From NCBI GenBank assembly GCA_042140185.1, contig CP159477.1, forward strand, positions 496,001-560,000: a stretch of DNA of 64,000 nucleotides, given 5' to 3'. This stretch comes from JANSXG01 sp024743075. GTDB lineage: Bacteria > Planctomycetota > Phycisphaerae > Phycisphaerales > UBA1924. A program made the translations under genes and the position numbers. The notes under the pieces were generated by a model. It did no database searches. It worked only from the letters and a program-made list of their open reading frames with translations, and was not told the origin of the DNA. Numbering within the stretch: the first letter of the stretch is position 1; each line of letters begins with the position of its first letter. Positions 21,010-29,130 of this stretch are shown here, piece by piece.

Positions 21010-21034
21010 CCCCGCAGGCCGATATCGGCCGGGG
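21010..21034. other. GC-rich palindromic stem-loop after rpoN
   Basis: A perfect 14-base palindrome GGCCGATATCGGCC (21017-21030) nested between CCCC and GGGG, starting one base after the rpoN stop. There is no T-run, so it is not a standard intrinsic terminator; it may stabilise the mRNA end or aid Rho-type termination. Confidence 0.4.
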
Positions 21035-21185
21035 TGATCACACCACCCGATCCGAGTGCTTTTCGACCGCGATTCGCGCGTTCGCGAAGATTCTTCGTTG
21101 CACTGACTTGCGTGTGATGTAGTCTGAGTCATCCGATCGGCGTGGGGTTGAGACAACCATCGAACGCTGATGAAAGGACGACGCT

Positions 21186-22610
21186 ATGGCAGCACCGAAG
21201 AAACTTGGAACTTTTTGCGCTCCTACACAGACGGAATCGGGCCGAACGAAACCGCCGCTGCTCTGCCAATCCCTGGTGCTCCTGACGGCGCTCGGCTCGG
21301 CTGCGGTTGTGCAGGCGGGCTCGGCGGCAGAGTTGTTCAAGCTCACGGCGAGCGACGCAACCCCCGCGGATCGCTTCGGTCGGGCGATCGCGGCCGATGG
21401 GAACCTGGTGGCGATCGGTTCGGCTCGGGATAATGACGCCGGTGCTTTTTCCGGTTGTGTGTATCTCTTCGACGCGGCCACAGGCCAGCAACTCAGCAAA
21501 CTGATCGCCTCGGATGCTGCCGCTCAAGACGGCTTCGGCCTATCGGTCGCGGCGCATGGAGGGTACCTGCTTGTCGGGGCGCCGGGCGACGACGACTCCG
21601 GCAGCGCCTCAGGATCTGTTTATCTCTTCGATCTCAGCACAGGTCAGGAACTTCTCAAACTGACCGCTTCTGACGGAGCGGCGTTCGACAACTTCGGTGC
21701 TGCCGTCGCGATACACGGTCAGTATGCGGTGATCAGTTCGCCTCGTGACGATGACGGCGGCCAGGACTCCGGGTCGGCGTATGTCTTCGATATCAATACG
21801 GGTCAGGAATTGCACAAACTCACGGTTTCCGATCCCGAACCGAATCACGATTTCCGAGCGGTCGCGACGAACGGTTCTGTTGCTGTGATCGGCGCCTCCA
21901 CGGACGAAGACAACGGGCATGGGAGTGGCGCGGCGTATGTATTCGACCTCGTCACCGGGCAGCAGTTGGCCAAGTTGACTCCATTGGATGCCGAAGCGGA
22001 AGACCGCTTTGGTTGCTCGGTCGATCTGCACGACAACATCGCGGTGATCGGAGCATTCGGAGAAGCGGACCCGGGGGTTCGGTCCGGCGCCGCGTATGTC
22101 TTCGATCTGGATACCGGAGCCCAACTTCACAAGCTCCGCCCCTGTGATTTGGGGGCTGGGGATTCGTTTGGGCACTCAGTCGCTCTGGAAGGTTCGACGG
22201 CCTTGATCGGAGCGTATCGAGCGGACATTCCCGCATCCTCGGCTGGCTCTGCCTACGTCTTCGATGTGACCACCGGAGGGCAGTTGTTCAAACTCAGAGC
22301 GTCCGATGCCGACGCCTTCGATGAGTTCGGGAACTCGGTGGCGATGACCGATTCGTACTTCGTCGTGGGTGCGCATGAGAACGACGACTCGGGCAACAAC
22401 TCCGGTTCGGCGTATGTGTTCGCGCCGCAGCCGGGTGCGGGCTGCCCGGGAGACTTGAACGACGACGGGGAAGTCAATCTCGTTGATCTGAACATCCTGC
22501 TGAGCTCGTTCGGCGGAAGCGGAAATTGTGGCGACATCAACGGGGACGGGGAGACCGATTTGGCCGACCTCAACACGCTGCTGGCGGACTTTGGCGCTCC
22601 TTGCAACTGA
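21186..22610 (+). CDS. Secreted seven-bladed FG-GAP propeller with C-terminal EF-hand-like pair
   Basis: A 474-residue exported protein. A signal segment of about 45 residues has its hydrophobic core at LCQSLVLLTALGSAAVV. Seven repeats of about 52 residues follow, each with a [R/N/D]FG-type turn, a GA-x-x-DDDSG-like calcium loop, SGSAYVFDxxTGQxLxKL and ASD, which makes a seven-bladed integrin-alpha-like beta-propeller. The tail has two EF-hand-like units (DLNDDGEVNLVDLNILLSSFG and DINGDGETDLADLNTLLADFG), shared with other secreted proteins here. The start has AAAGGA upstream. Its role is unknown, possibly surface binding. Confidence 0.82.
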   Translation: MAAPKKLGTFCAPTQTESGRTKPPLLCQSLVLLTALGSAAVVQAGSAAELFKLTASDATPADRFGRAIAADGNLVAIGSARDNDAGAFSGCVYLFDAATGQQLSKLIASDAAAQDGFGLSVAAHGGYLLVGAPGDDDSGSASGSVYLFDLSTGQELLKLTASDGAAFDNFGAAVAIHGQYAVISSPRDDDGGQDSGSAYVFDINTGQELHKLTVSDPEPNHDFRAVATNGSVAVIGASTDEDNGHGSGAAYVFDLVTGQQLAKLTPLDAEAEDRFGCSVDLHDNIAVIGAFGEADPGVRSGAAYVFDLDTGAQLHKLRPCDLGAGDSFGHSVALEGSTALIGAYRADIPASSAGSAYVFDVTTGGQLFKLRASDADAFDEFGNSVAMTDSYFVVGAHENDDSGNNSGSAYVFAPQPGAGCPGDLNDDGEVNLVDLNILLSSFGGSGNCGDINGDGETDLADLNTLLADFGAPCN

Positions 22611-22674
22611 GTCATGGCCGGACGATGTCGCCTGCGGCGATCCGGGACGATTCGTCTGATCTGTCGGGTTTCAG

Positions 22675-22696
22675 ACCGCGCCTCCCGCGGTTTCTT
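22675..22696 (+). terminator. Short intrinsic terminator after the FG-GAP gene
   Basis: ACCGCG (22675-22680), loop CCTCC, CGCGGT (22686-22691), then TTCTT. The stem is only six pairs, so its strength is uncertain. Confidence 0.5.
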
Positions 22697-22733
22697 GTGC
22701 CACCCAACCCCCTCAACCCGGTAGGCTGTAGGC

Positions 22734-24281
22734 ATGAAGAAACTCACCTCCGCCGTCGCTTTGTGCGCTGTTTGCGCGTCCGCCAGTGTCCAGAACGCCG
22801 CGGCTGATCCTCCGTCGGACTTCGTGGTCCACCCCGAGGCGCCCAGCGTCACCTACCACTCGATCGAGATCGGCGGCGAGACCATTCACTACCAGGCCCA
22901 GGCGGGCACGCTCTCGCTGACGGGCTCCGAGTACGAGGAGACCGCCCGGATCTTCTACATCTCGTATCGCAAGCTGGCCGAGCCGTTCGACTCGTCGGTC
23001 GAAGGGCTGGAGCCGAAGTTCCCCGACCCGGCGACCCGCCCGATCACGTTCTCGTTCAACGGCGGGCCCGGCTCGTCGAGCGTTTGGCTGCACCTTGGCA
23101 TCTTCGGGCCCAAGAAGGTGAAGTACGCCGACGACTTCGGGAACCCCGGCCCGCCGCCGTACACGGTGGAGGACAACCCGCAGTCGCTGCTGGATCAGTC
23201 GGACTTCGTATTCATCGACCCGGTGTCAACTGGTTTTTCACGGGCTTCGGGCGAGGCCGACGATCGCGACTTCTACGGGCTGGAGAACGATGCCCGCTCG
23301 GTATCGGAGTTCATCCGGCGCTTCGTGACGCGCTACGATCGGTGGAACTCGCCGAAGTTCATCGCCGGCGAGAGCTACGGTACGACGCGGTGTGCCGCGA
23401 TCGCGCCGATCCTGCAGGACCGGCACGGCATGCACCTCAACGGCGTGATCCTCGTTTCGGCGGTGCTGAACTTCCAGACCATCCGCTTCGGCATCGGCAA
23501 CGACCTGCCCCACGTGCTGTTCCTGCCCACCTTCGCGGCGACGGCGCAGTTCCACTCGGACAATCCGAAGACCGGCGACGAGCTGCGCGCCTTCATGGAC
23601 GAGGTCGAGGCGTTCGCCATCGAGGAGTACATGCCGGCGCTCGCCAAGGGTGACTCGCTGCCGAAGGCCGAGCGCGACGAAATCGTCCGCAAATTGGCTG
23701 AGTACACCGGCCTGAGCGAGACCTACATCCGGCAGGTGAACATGCGCCTGTCCGTCGGCCCGTTCAACAAGGAACTGCTGCGCGAGGACGCCCGGACGGT
23801 GGGGCGTCTGGACTCGCGCTTCAAGGGCATCGATCGCGAGGCGGCCGGTGACCGCTACGAGTACGACCCGTCGTACGCCGCGATCCAGGGCATTTACACC
23901 GGCGCGCTGAACAACTACCTGCGGACGGAACTGAACTACCGCTCGGACCTGCCGTACGAGATCCTGACCGGTGTCTCGCCGTGGTCGTACGAGCCGGCGG
24001 GGCGGGCGCGGTACGTGAACGTGGCCGAGCGCCTGCGAGGCGCGATGGCGGCGAACCCGCACCTGCGCGTCTTCCTCGCCAGCGGTTACTACGACCTCGC
24101 CACCCCGCACTACGCGTCTGACTACACCTTCAACACGATGCAGCTCGAAGAGTCGCTGCAAGGCAACTACGAGACGCACTACTACGAGGCGGGCCACATG
24201 ATGTACCTGCACCGGCCGTCAATCGAAAAACTGAAGGCGGACCTGGACGCGTTCTACGAGAGCGTGCCGGTGGCGGAGTGA
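22734..24281 (+). CDS. Secreted serine carboxypeptidase, peptidase family S10
   Basis: A 515-residue protein with a signal peptide (residues 1-24, cut near NAAA/DPP). The S10 oxyanion motif FNGGPGSSS is at 108-116 and the nucleophile elbow GESYG at 212-216 (Ser214). The catalytic aspartate lies in LASGYYDLATP and the catalytic histidine in YYEAGHMMYLH near the C-terminus. The family removes C-terminal residues from peptides and works at acidic pH; in planctomycetes and proteobacteria it is periplasmic or secreted. Length and motif order are complete. It stands alone and faces the ABC permease gene across an inverted repeat. Confidence 0.93.
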   Translation: MKKLTSAVALCAVCASASVQNAAADPPSDFVVHPEAPSVTYHSIEIGGETIHYQAQAGTLSLTGSEYEETARIFYISYRKLAEPFDSSVEGLEPKFPDPATRPITFSFNGGPGSSSVWLHLGIFGPKKVKYADDFGNPGPPPYTVEDNPQSLLDQSDFVFIDPVSTGFSRASGEADDRDFYGLENDARSVSEFIRRFVTRYDRWNSPKFIAGESYGTTRCAAIAPILQDRHGMHLNGVILVSAVLNFQTIRFGIGNDLPHVLFLPTFAATAQFHSDNPKTGDELRAFMDEVEAFAIEEYMPALAKGDSLPKAERDEIVRKLAEYTGLSETYIRQVNMRLSVGPFNKELLREDARTVGRLDSRFKGIDREAAGDRYEYDPSYAAIQGIYTGALNNYLRTELNYRSDLPYEILTGVSPWSYEPAGRARYVNVAERLRGAMAANPHLRVFLASGYYDLATPHYASDYTFNTMQLEESLQGNYETHYYEAGHMMYLHRPSIEKLKADLDAFYESVPVAE

Positions 24282-24287
24282 GCAGTT

Positions 24288-24438
24288 GGGTGGCGTGGTC
24301 TAAGCGCATCGCAGGCCACGTTGTGAGCGGAGAGGCCGCTTCAATTGCAGCTTCGACCGGACCACTCTGATCGCGCCGACGCGTCTCCTAATTCTCAGAA
24401 CTCCTCGTGGCCTACGCTGCGCTTAGACCACGCCACCC
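24288..24438. repeat. 151-bp element with 33-bp near-perfect inverted repeats
   Basis: The left arm 24288-24320 begins GGGTGGCGTGGTCTAAGCGC and the right arm 24406-24438 is its reverse complement with only two mismatches. The 85-base centre holds no gene. It exactly fills the gap between two convergent genes. No target duplication or transposase is evident. It may be a small non-autonomous mobile element or a very long bidirectional hairpin. Confidence 0.75.
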
Positions 24439-24447
24439 TTCGAGGGT

Positions 24448-26313
24448 TCACCGCGTCCCCGCCAAGCGCCTCGTCGTCGTATCAAACGTCTTGACCATAC
24501 TCGCCTTCATCGCAAGCACGATCAGGATGTACGCCGTCGCGGCGATGAGGCAGCCGGCGATCAGGCCGATGCGAGCCTGGCCGAGGTCGTCGGGGGTGTC
24601 GATGCTCGCGCCGAGGGCGCCGACCGGGTTCAGGCAGGCGTAGGCCAGTGATGGGGGCGTGAACGCACTGAGGAACGGGCCGACAGTGGAGATGCCGGTG
24701 CCGGCCTGCCAGCCGCAGACGCCGACGATGCTCCCGACGAGCCCGACGACCGCAACCGTGGCGACGACCGAGCCGATCGTGCCGCGGCTCATGAGCGACC
24801 ACTGCAGGCCGACGATGATCGCGAAGGCGAGGAAGGCGATGGTCACGATGGGGAGCGTGAAGGCGACCTCGGGCAGGATGACCGGGGCGTCGATGCTGAG
24901 CGTGCCGCGCGAGCTGGAGACTACGGGGGTGGCGACGGTGACGCCGTCGGTGCGCCCGAAGCCGTCGAAGAGGACGTAGATCCCGGCGATGGCCATGGTG
25001 CCGACCGGGATGGCGATGAGCGGGGCGAGGTAACTGATCAGGCCCCGGAGTTTGCCGTTGAGGTAGTACGCCTGGCTCAGCGGCGTGGTGAGCAGCAGGT
25101 CGAGCGTGCCGTCCTCACGCTCGCGGGAGATCGCGGTCGCGCTCATGTTGATGGCGATGAGCACGATGACCGCGAATTCAGTGAGAAAGGTCGCGAGCAT
25201 CGCGAAGCGGAAGCCCTCGTGGTCGAGCCCGGCGCGGTGGTAGACGATCGTCAGGCCGATACCCCAGAGGGCGCCCATGAGGATGAAGCCCCAGCGGGCG
25301 AGCAGTTTGGGGAGGGTGTTGGCCCGGGCCGCGGCTTCGCGCCAGGCGACCGGGTTGTTCCAGACCTCGCGAGCGGGGCGGGTGTCGGCATCGCGCGCGC
25401 CGAGGCCGAACATCTTGCGGTACCACGGCACACCCTGCGTCGCGCCGACCTGCCGGAGGGTGAGCGAACTCACGAGGCACATCGCCAGACTCAGCCCGAT
25501 GCTGAGCCAGCACCACACCGCGACCGGGCTGCCGAACCACAGGCGGGCGAAGGACCCCATGTCGGCGAGCGCGACGGCGTCGGGTCGGGGGTACGAAGAC
25601 GGCTGGAGCAGGGCCTCCAGCGCGAGGAAGGGGTTGATCGGCGTGAAAACGGTGACGCCGCCGGGCCCGGCGGGCGAGCCGGCGCGCAGGGCGAGGTCGA
25701 TGGCGAAGGTGACGCCGATGTAGCTGACGACGGCGGCGTAAAAGGTGAAGACGGCGCGACGCCCGGCCAGCCGGTTGACCGCCAGCGCGATCGCGATCGC
25801 CCCGACCAGCAGAGCCGCGGCGGCGGACACGAGGTAACTCATCAGCACGGCTCGTCCCGGAACGCCACCGAAGTACTGGGTGATCGCGAAGAGCGGGAGC
25901 GAGCACGCGAGCAGGGCGAGGACGAAGAACAGGCGACCGAAGAGGTTGCCCAACACGATTTGGGGGGTGCTGAGCGGGGTGGTCAGCAGGACGTCCCAGT
26001 TCTTCGGGTTGCTTTCTTGCGCGATCGCCCCGGCCATGAAGACGGGAGTGAGGATGCAGATAAGGCCCAGTTGAAAATAGGCAACCCACTGGAAGGCCGA
26101 GGCGCCGGCTGCCGCGAGGTCGCGATAGTTCTGGACCGCGGCGTTGGACTGCATCAGCAGGGCGAGGAGCAGGACGATGAGGACGCCGAGGTAGGCCGAG
26201 CGGATGTAGAGGTGGCGAAGCCGGCGCGAGCCGCTGTTGACCAGTCGGACGCAGATCGGGTTCAGAGGAAGCAGGGTGAGAAGCCAGCGGCTGAGGTTCG
26301 TCACGGTCGGCAT
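24448..26313 (-). CDS. ABC-2 type transporter permease (gliding/ABC-export type)
   Basis: A 621-residue polytopic membrane protein with two ABC-2 permease modules. Each carries a cytoplasmic motif of the form (E/R)xxxxxWDxLLTTPLS: AQESNPKNWDVLLTTPLSTP in the first and REREDGTLDLLLTTPLSQAY in the second. This motif is typical of ABC-2 permeases such as those related to GldF and to ABC exporters in planctomycetes. About a dozen hydrophobic segments are visible. The ATPase partner is not adjacent. The start at 26313 is chosen because the longer frame to 26529 adds 72 residues with no membrane character. The substrate is unknown. Confidence 0.8.
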   Translation of the reverse strand: MPTVTNLSRWLLTLLPLNPICVRLVNSGSRRLRHLYIRSAYLGVLIVLLLALLMQSNAAVQNYRDLAAAGASAFQWVAYFQLGLICILTPVFMAGAIAQESNPKNWDVLLTTPLSTPQIVLGNLFGRLFFVLALLACSLPLFAITQYFGGVPGRAVLMSYLVSAAAALLVGAIAIALAVNRLAGRRAVFTFYAAVVSYIGVTFAIDLALRAGSPAGPGGVTVFTPINPFLALEALLQPSSYPRPDAVALADMGSFARLWFGSPVAVWCWLSIGLSLAMCLVSSLTLRQVGATQGVPWYRKMFGLGARDADTRPAREVWNNPVAWREAAARANTLPKLLARWGFILMGALWGIGLTIVYHRAGLDHEGFRFAMLATFLTEFAVIVLIAINMSATAISREREDGTLDLLLTTPLSQAYYLNGKLRGLISYLAPLIAIPVGTMAIAGIYVLFDGFGRTDGVTVATPVVSSSRGTLSIDAPVILPEVAFTLPIVTIAFLAFAIIVGLQWSLMSRGTIGSVVATVAVVGLVGSIVGVCGWQAGTGISTVGPFLSAFTPPSLAYACLNPVGALGASIDTPDDLGQARIGLIAGCLIAATAYILIVLAMKASMVKTFDTTTRRLAGTR

Positions 26314-26820
26314 GCTATCCCCGGCGGAGCGTGCGGTCACCTGCACGGGGCGGGTCGACGGGTTGGAACTCCCATTCGGCCGGGGATCTGCTACGATCTG
26401 GAAGTTAGTCTCCGTAAGTCTCGGCTTGCGAAGGAAATCCAATCTGATCTGTGAACGCCGGTTCGTGACCTGGGACGCGACCGGCGACAAAGACCCGCTC
26501 GCCCGCGACGGCGACACTTCCAGGGCCAATCCCGACCCCCGCGGCTTGCCGCGATTTCCGTTTCTCCCGTCGTTTTTTCACCCGTTCTGAACACCTTCCG
26601 GAAGCTCCTCGTGCGAGAATCTCTCCGAACCCCTCGACTCACTGCTGCCCGAACCGGGGCGGAGTTGGTGGTTTCAGGGTCTCGGCTCGTCCAGCGGATG
26701 CTTTCGCGGTGCTCGAAGGCGGTCTGAACCGACCCGGATTGGCAGATCAGAACACGGTTCCTTCACACGCTGAGTGTTCAGCAGGCGTCACGCTGACCCT
26801 GCATAAAGAAGGAATGCCCG
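26314..26820. other. Intergenic region between the divergent ABC permease and rny genes
   Basis: About 500 bases with no supported gene; open frames here are short and have no recognisable similarity. It should hold both promoters and a long 5' leader of rny. AAGAAGGA just before 26821 is the rny ribosome site. Confidence 0.5.
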
Positions 26821-28440
26821 ATGTTCTCTGTTCATATGACATCCACGCTGCTCGCGACTCAGCCGGGTTCGTCCGGCAGCAGCGGCCTGCTCGCCGTCGC
26901 GGTGGGCGCGATCGCTTTGGTCGTCGGTGCCGTCATTGGCATCATCGCGGTGCGTCTGCTCACCGGTCAGACGATCGCTCGCGCGAAGGAAGAGGCAGAG
27001 AAGCTCAAGGAACTCGCCGAGAGCGAGGCGAAGACGGCGGCCCGTCAGATCGAGATCGAAGCCCAGGAGAAGGTGCTCGCCGAGAAAGAGGCGATCGACG
27101 CGGAGATCAAGAAAGAGCGGGCCGAGTTGCGCGAGGAGGAGCGTCGCCTCTCCAAGCGCGAGGACCAGCAGGAGCAGCGGCGCGAGAAGCTCGATACGCG
27201 CGAGGCCCAACTCGACCAGCGTCACCAGAAGCTCGAAGCACGAGAGACCAAGTTCGCGGCCCGCGAGGAGGCGCTCGAGGCGCTGATCGAGAAGAAGAAG
27301 AACGAACTGCTCCGGATCACCGAACTGAGCGAGGATGAGGCCCGCAAGGAACTCCTCGCGGTCATCGAGGAGGACTGCGTCGATGAGGCGGCGCGGATGA
27401 CGCGTCAGACGCTGGAACGGGCCGAGGAAGAGGCCAAGGAGAAGTCCCGCGAGATCATCGTGAGCGCGATCCAGCGCTACGCCGGCGAGCACGTCGCCGA
27501 GCAGACGGTGCGCACGATCCAGATCCCGTCGGACGATCTCAAGGGCCGGATCATCGGCCGCGAGGGGCGGAACATCCGGCAGATCGAGAAGTCGACCGGC
27601 GTGGACCTGATCGTGGACGACACACCGGGCGTGATCGTGGTGTCCTGCTTCGACAAGGTGCGTCAGGCGGTCGCGGCGGAAGCGCTCGAGAAGCTGATCG
27701 CCGACGGACGGATCCACCCGACGAAGATCGAAGAGGTGGTCGAGGCGACCAAGAAGGACTTCGACGAACGCATCCGCAAGCACGGCAAGGACGCGGTCAT
27801 GGAGTGCAACCTCAAGGGGGTGCACCCGAAGGTCGTGGAGGCCATGGGGCGTCTGGAGTACCGCACGTCATACGGCCAGAACGTGCTCAAGCACTCGCTG
27901 GAGGTCGCGTTCATCAGCCAACTGATCGCCGACCAGCTGGGGCTCGACGGCGCGGTCGCGCGTCGGTGCGGGTTCCTGCACGATATCGGCAAGGCGATGG
28001 ACCACGAGATGGAGGGCGGGCACCCGAAGATCGGCATGGACTTCGCGCGTCAGTACGGCGAGTCGGACCCCGTGCTCAATGTCATCGGCGGGCACCACGG
28101 CGACATCCCTGCGACGACCATCTACACACCCATCGTCATGGCGGCGGATGCGCTCTCCGGCGCGCGACCGGGTGCGCGTCGCGAATCGCTCGAACTCTAC
28201 ATCAAGCGGCTCGAGCAGCTTCAGGACATCGCGCTGCAGCACGAGGGCGTCACCGAGGCGTTCGCGATCCAGGCCGGTCGCGAGGTGCGGGTGATGGTGG
28301 ATGCCCGGCGCATCAACGACGACAAAGCGTTCTACATCGCGCGGAAGATCGCCGATCAGGTTTCCGCGGAGATGACGTTCCCGGGCGAGATCAAGGTGAA
28401 CGTGCTGCGTGAGACGCGTGCTATCGAGATCGCGCGATAG
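26821..28440 (+). CDS. rny: Ribonuclease Y
   Basis: A 539-residue membrane-anchored endoribonuclease that initiates mRNA decay. The N-terminal membrane helix is at about 23-48. A long charged coiled coil runs from 52 to about 215. The KH RNA-binding domain contains IPSDDLKGRIIGREGRNIRQ (GRIIGREG at 242-249). The HD phosphohydrolase domain has the metal pair His387-Asp388 in FLHDIGKAMD. The C-terminus REIERAI-like (RETRAIEIAR) is normal. Length and domain order match the family. The start follows AAGAAGGA. It is followed 60 bases later by a small lipoprotein gene. Confidence 0.96.
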   Translation: MFSVHMTSTLLATQPGSSGSSGLLAVAVGAIALVVGAVIGIIAVRLLTGQTIARAKEEAEKLKELAESEAKTAARQIEIEAQEKVLAEKEAIDAEIKKERAELREEERRLSKREDQQEQRREKLDTREAQLDQRHQKLEARETKFAAREEALEALIEKKKNELLRITELSEDEARKELLAVIEEDCVDEAARMTRQTLERAEEEAKEKSREIIVSAIQRYAGEHVAEQTVRTIQIPSDDLKGRIIGREGRNIRQIEKSTGVDLIVDDTPGVIVVSCFDKVRQAVAAEALEKLIADGRIHPTKIEEVVEATKKDFDERIRKHGKDAVMECNLKGVHPKVVEAMGRLEYRTSYGQNVLKHSLEVAFISQLIADQLGLDGAVARRCGFLHDIGKAMDHEMEGGHPKIGMDFARQYGESDPVLNVIGGHHGDIPATTIYTPIVMAADALSGARPGARRESLELYIKRLEQLQDIALQHEGVTEAFAIQAGREVRVMVDARRINDDKAFYIARKIADQVSAEMTFPGEIKVNVLRETRAIEIAR

Positions 28441-28500
28441 AGTGGTGGTCCGGCCGCTTTGCTGGTGGGGCCAGAGACTGACTTCAAAGGAGGAATTGCC

Positions 28501-28848
28501 ATGAACAGTCGCATCGCACTAGGCGTCGCCGCCGTCGCCGCGACCGCCGTTCTCGCCGGTTGCTCGGCGAAGGACCGCTTTGTCGGGACCTGGGAATCGG
28601 GGCGAGAGGTCAAGCCAGATCGCGAGTTCGACTTCGGCGCGGTGACCTTCGCGCCGGACAACACCTACACCGCCCGCATGCTCTACGGCGGCGAGACTGT
28701 CGCTGAGACCGGGCATTGGGGCGTGTCGTTCGGCGGGCTGAACATCGATGACTCCCGTCGGTACATCTACACCTTCGACGGTGACGACCGTGTGATCCTG
28801 AAGGATCGGGAAACAGGCGTGGAACTCGAACTCCAGCGATTCAACTGA
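28501..28848 (+). CDS. Small lipoprotein of unknown function
   Basis: A 115-residue protein with a clean lipoprotein signal (VAAVAATAVLAGC, lipid-anchored Cys at 20) and a mature part of about 95 residues predicted to be mostly beta strands (FVGTWESGRE, TFAPDNTYTARMLYGGE, YIYTFDGDDRVIL). The pattern F-x-G-x-W at the mature N-terminus and alternating strands resemble small lipocalin-like lipoproteins, but I cannot assign it to a family. AAAGGAGG precedes the ATG. It could be co-transcribed with rny. Confidence 0.75.
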   Translation: MNSRIALGVAAVAATAVLAGCSAKDRFVGTWESGREVKPDREFDFGAVTFAPDNTYTARMLYGGETVAETGHWGVSFGGLNIDDSRRYIYTFDGDDRVILKDRETGVELELQRFN

Positions 28849-28898
28849 ACCGCCGGGGCGTCCGGACGAAGAAAATGTGAAATCGTCACGGATTGTTC

Positions 28899-28926
28899 TT
28901 GGCACGGACCCCGCACGGGCTAAATT
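28899..28926 (+). promoter_or_regulatory. Candidate sigma-70 promoter for the CRTAC-type gene
   Basis: TTGGCA (28899-28904), 16-base spacer, TAAATT (28921-28926), with about 200 bases of leader to the start at 29131. The hexamers are good, but there is no independent support. Confidence 0.4.
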
Positions 28927-29130
28927 AGGTCTGTCGGCGAGCGCTTTGCGCCCACCGACGCTGTTTGCAGTGCTCGCCTGCATCGTGGGGATGTAGCGGG
29001 CCCGACGGGAACGGCGGAATCCGCTCCCGATCTCATCTCGTGTTTTTCCGTTGCGTCCGGTCGTTTATCAATCGTGCCGAGGCGATGCGGGGTTGTTGCG
29101 CATCGGCCGACCAACGGGAGGAGGATCGGT

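Noticed and set aside
21186..22610. Regularly spaced repeats in the FG-GAP gene as a possible CRISPR or DNA repeat array
   Set aside because: The repetition is at protein level (seven propeller blades) with diverged DNA; there are no constant repeats with unique spacers.
28899..28918. TTGGCACGGACCCCGCA as a sigma-54 promoter (rpoN is in the window)
   Set aside because: The GC of the -12 element is one base too close to the -24 GG, and sigma-54 spacing is strict. A sigma-70 reading of the same region fits better.
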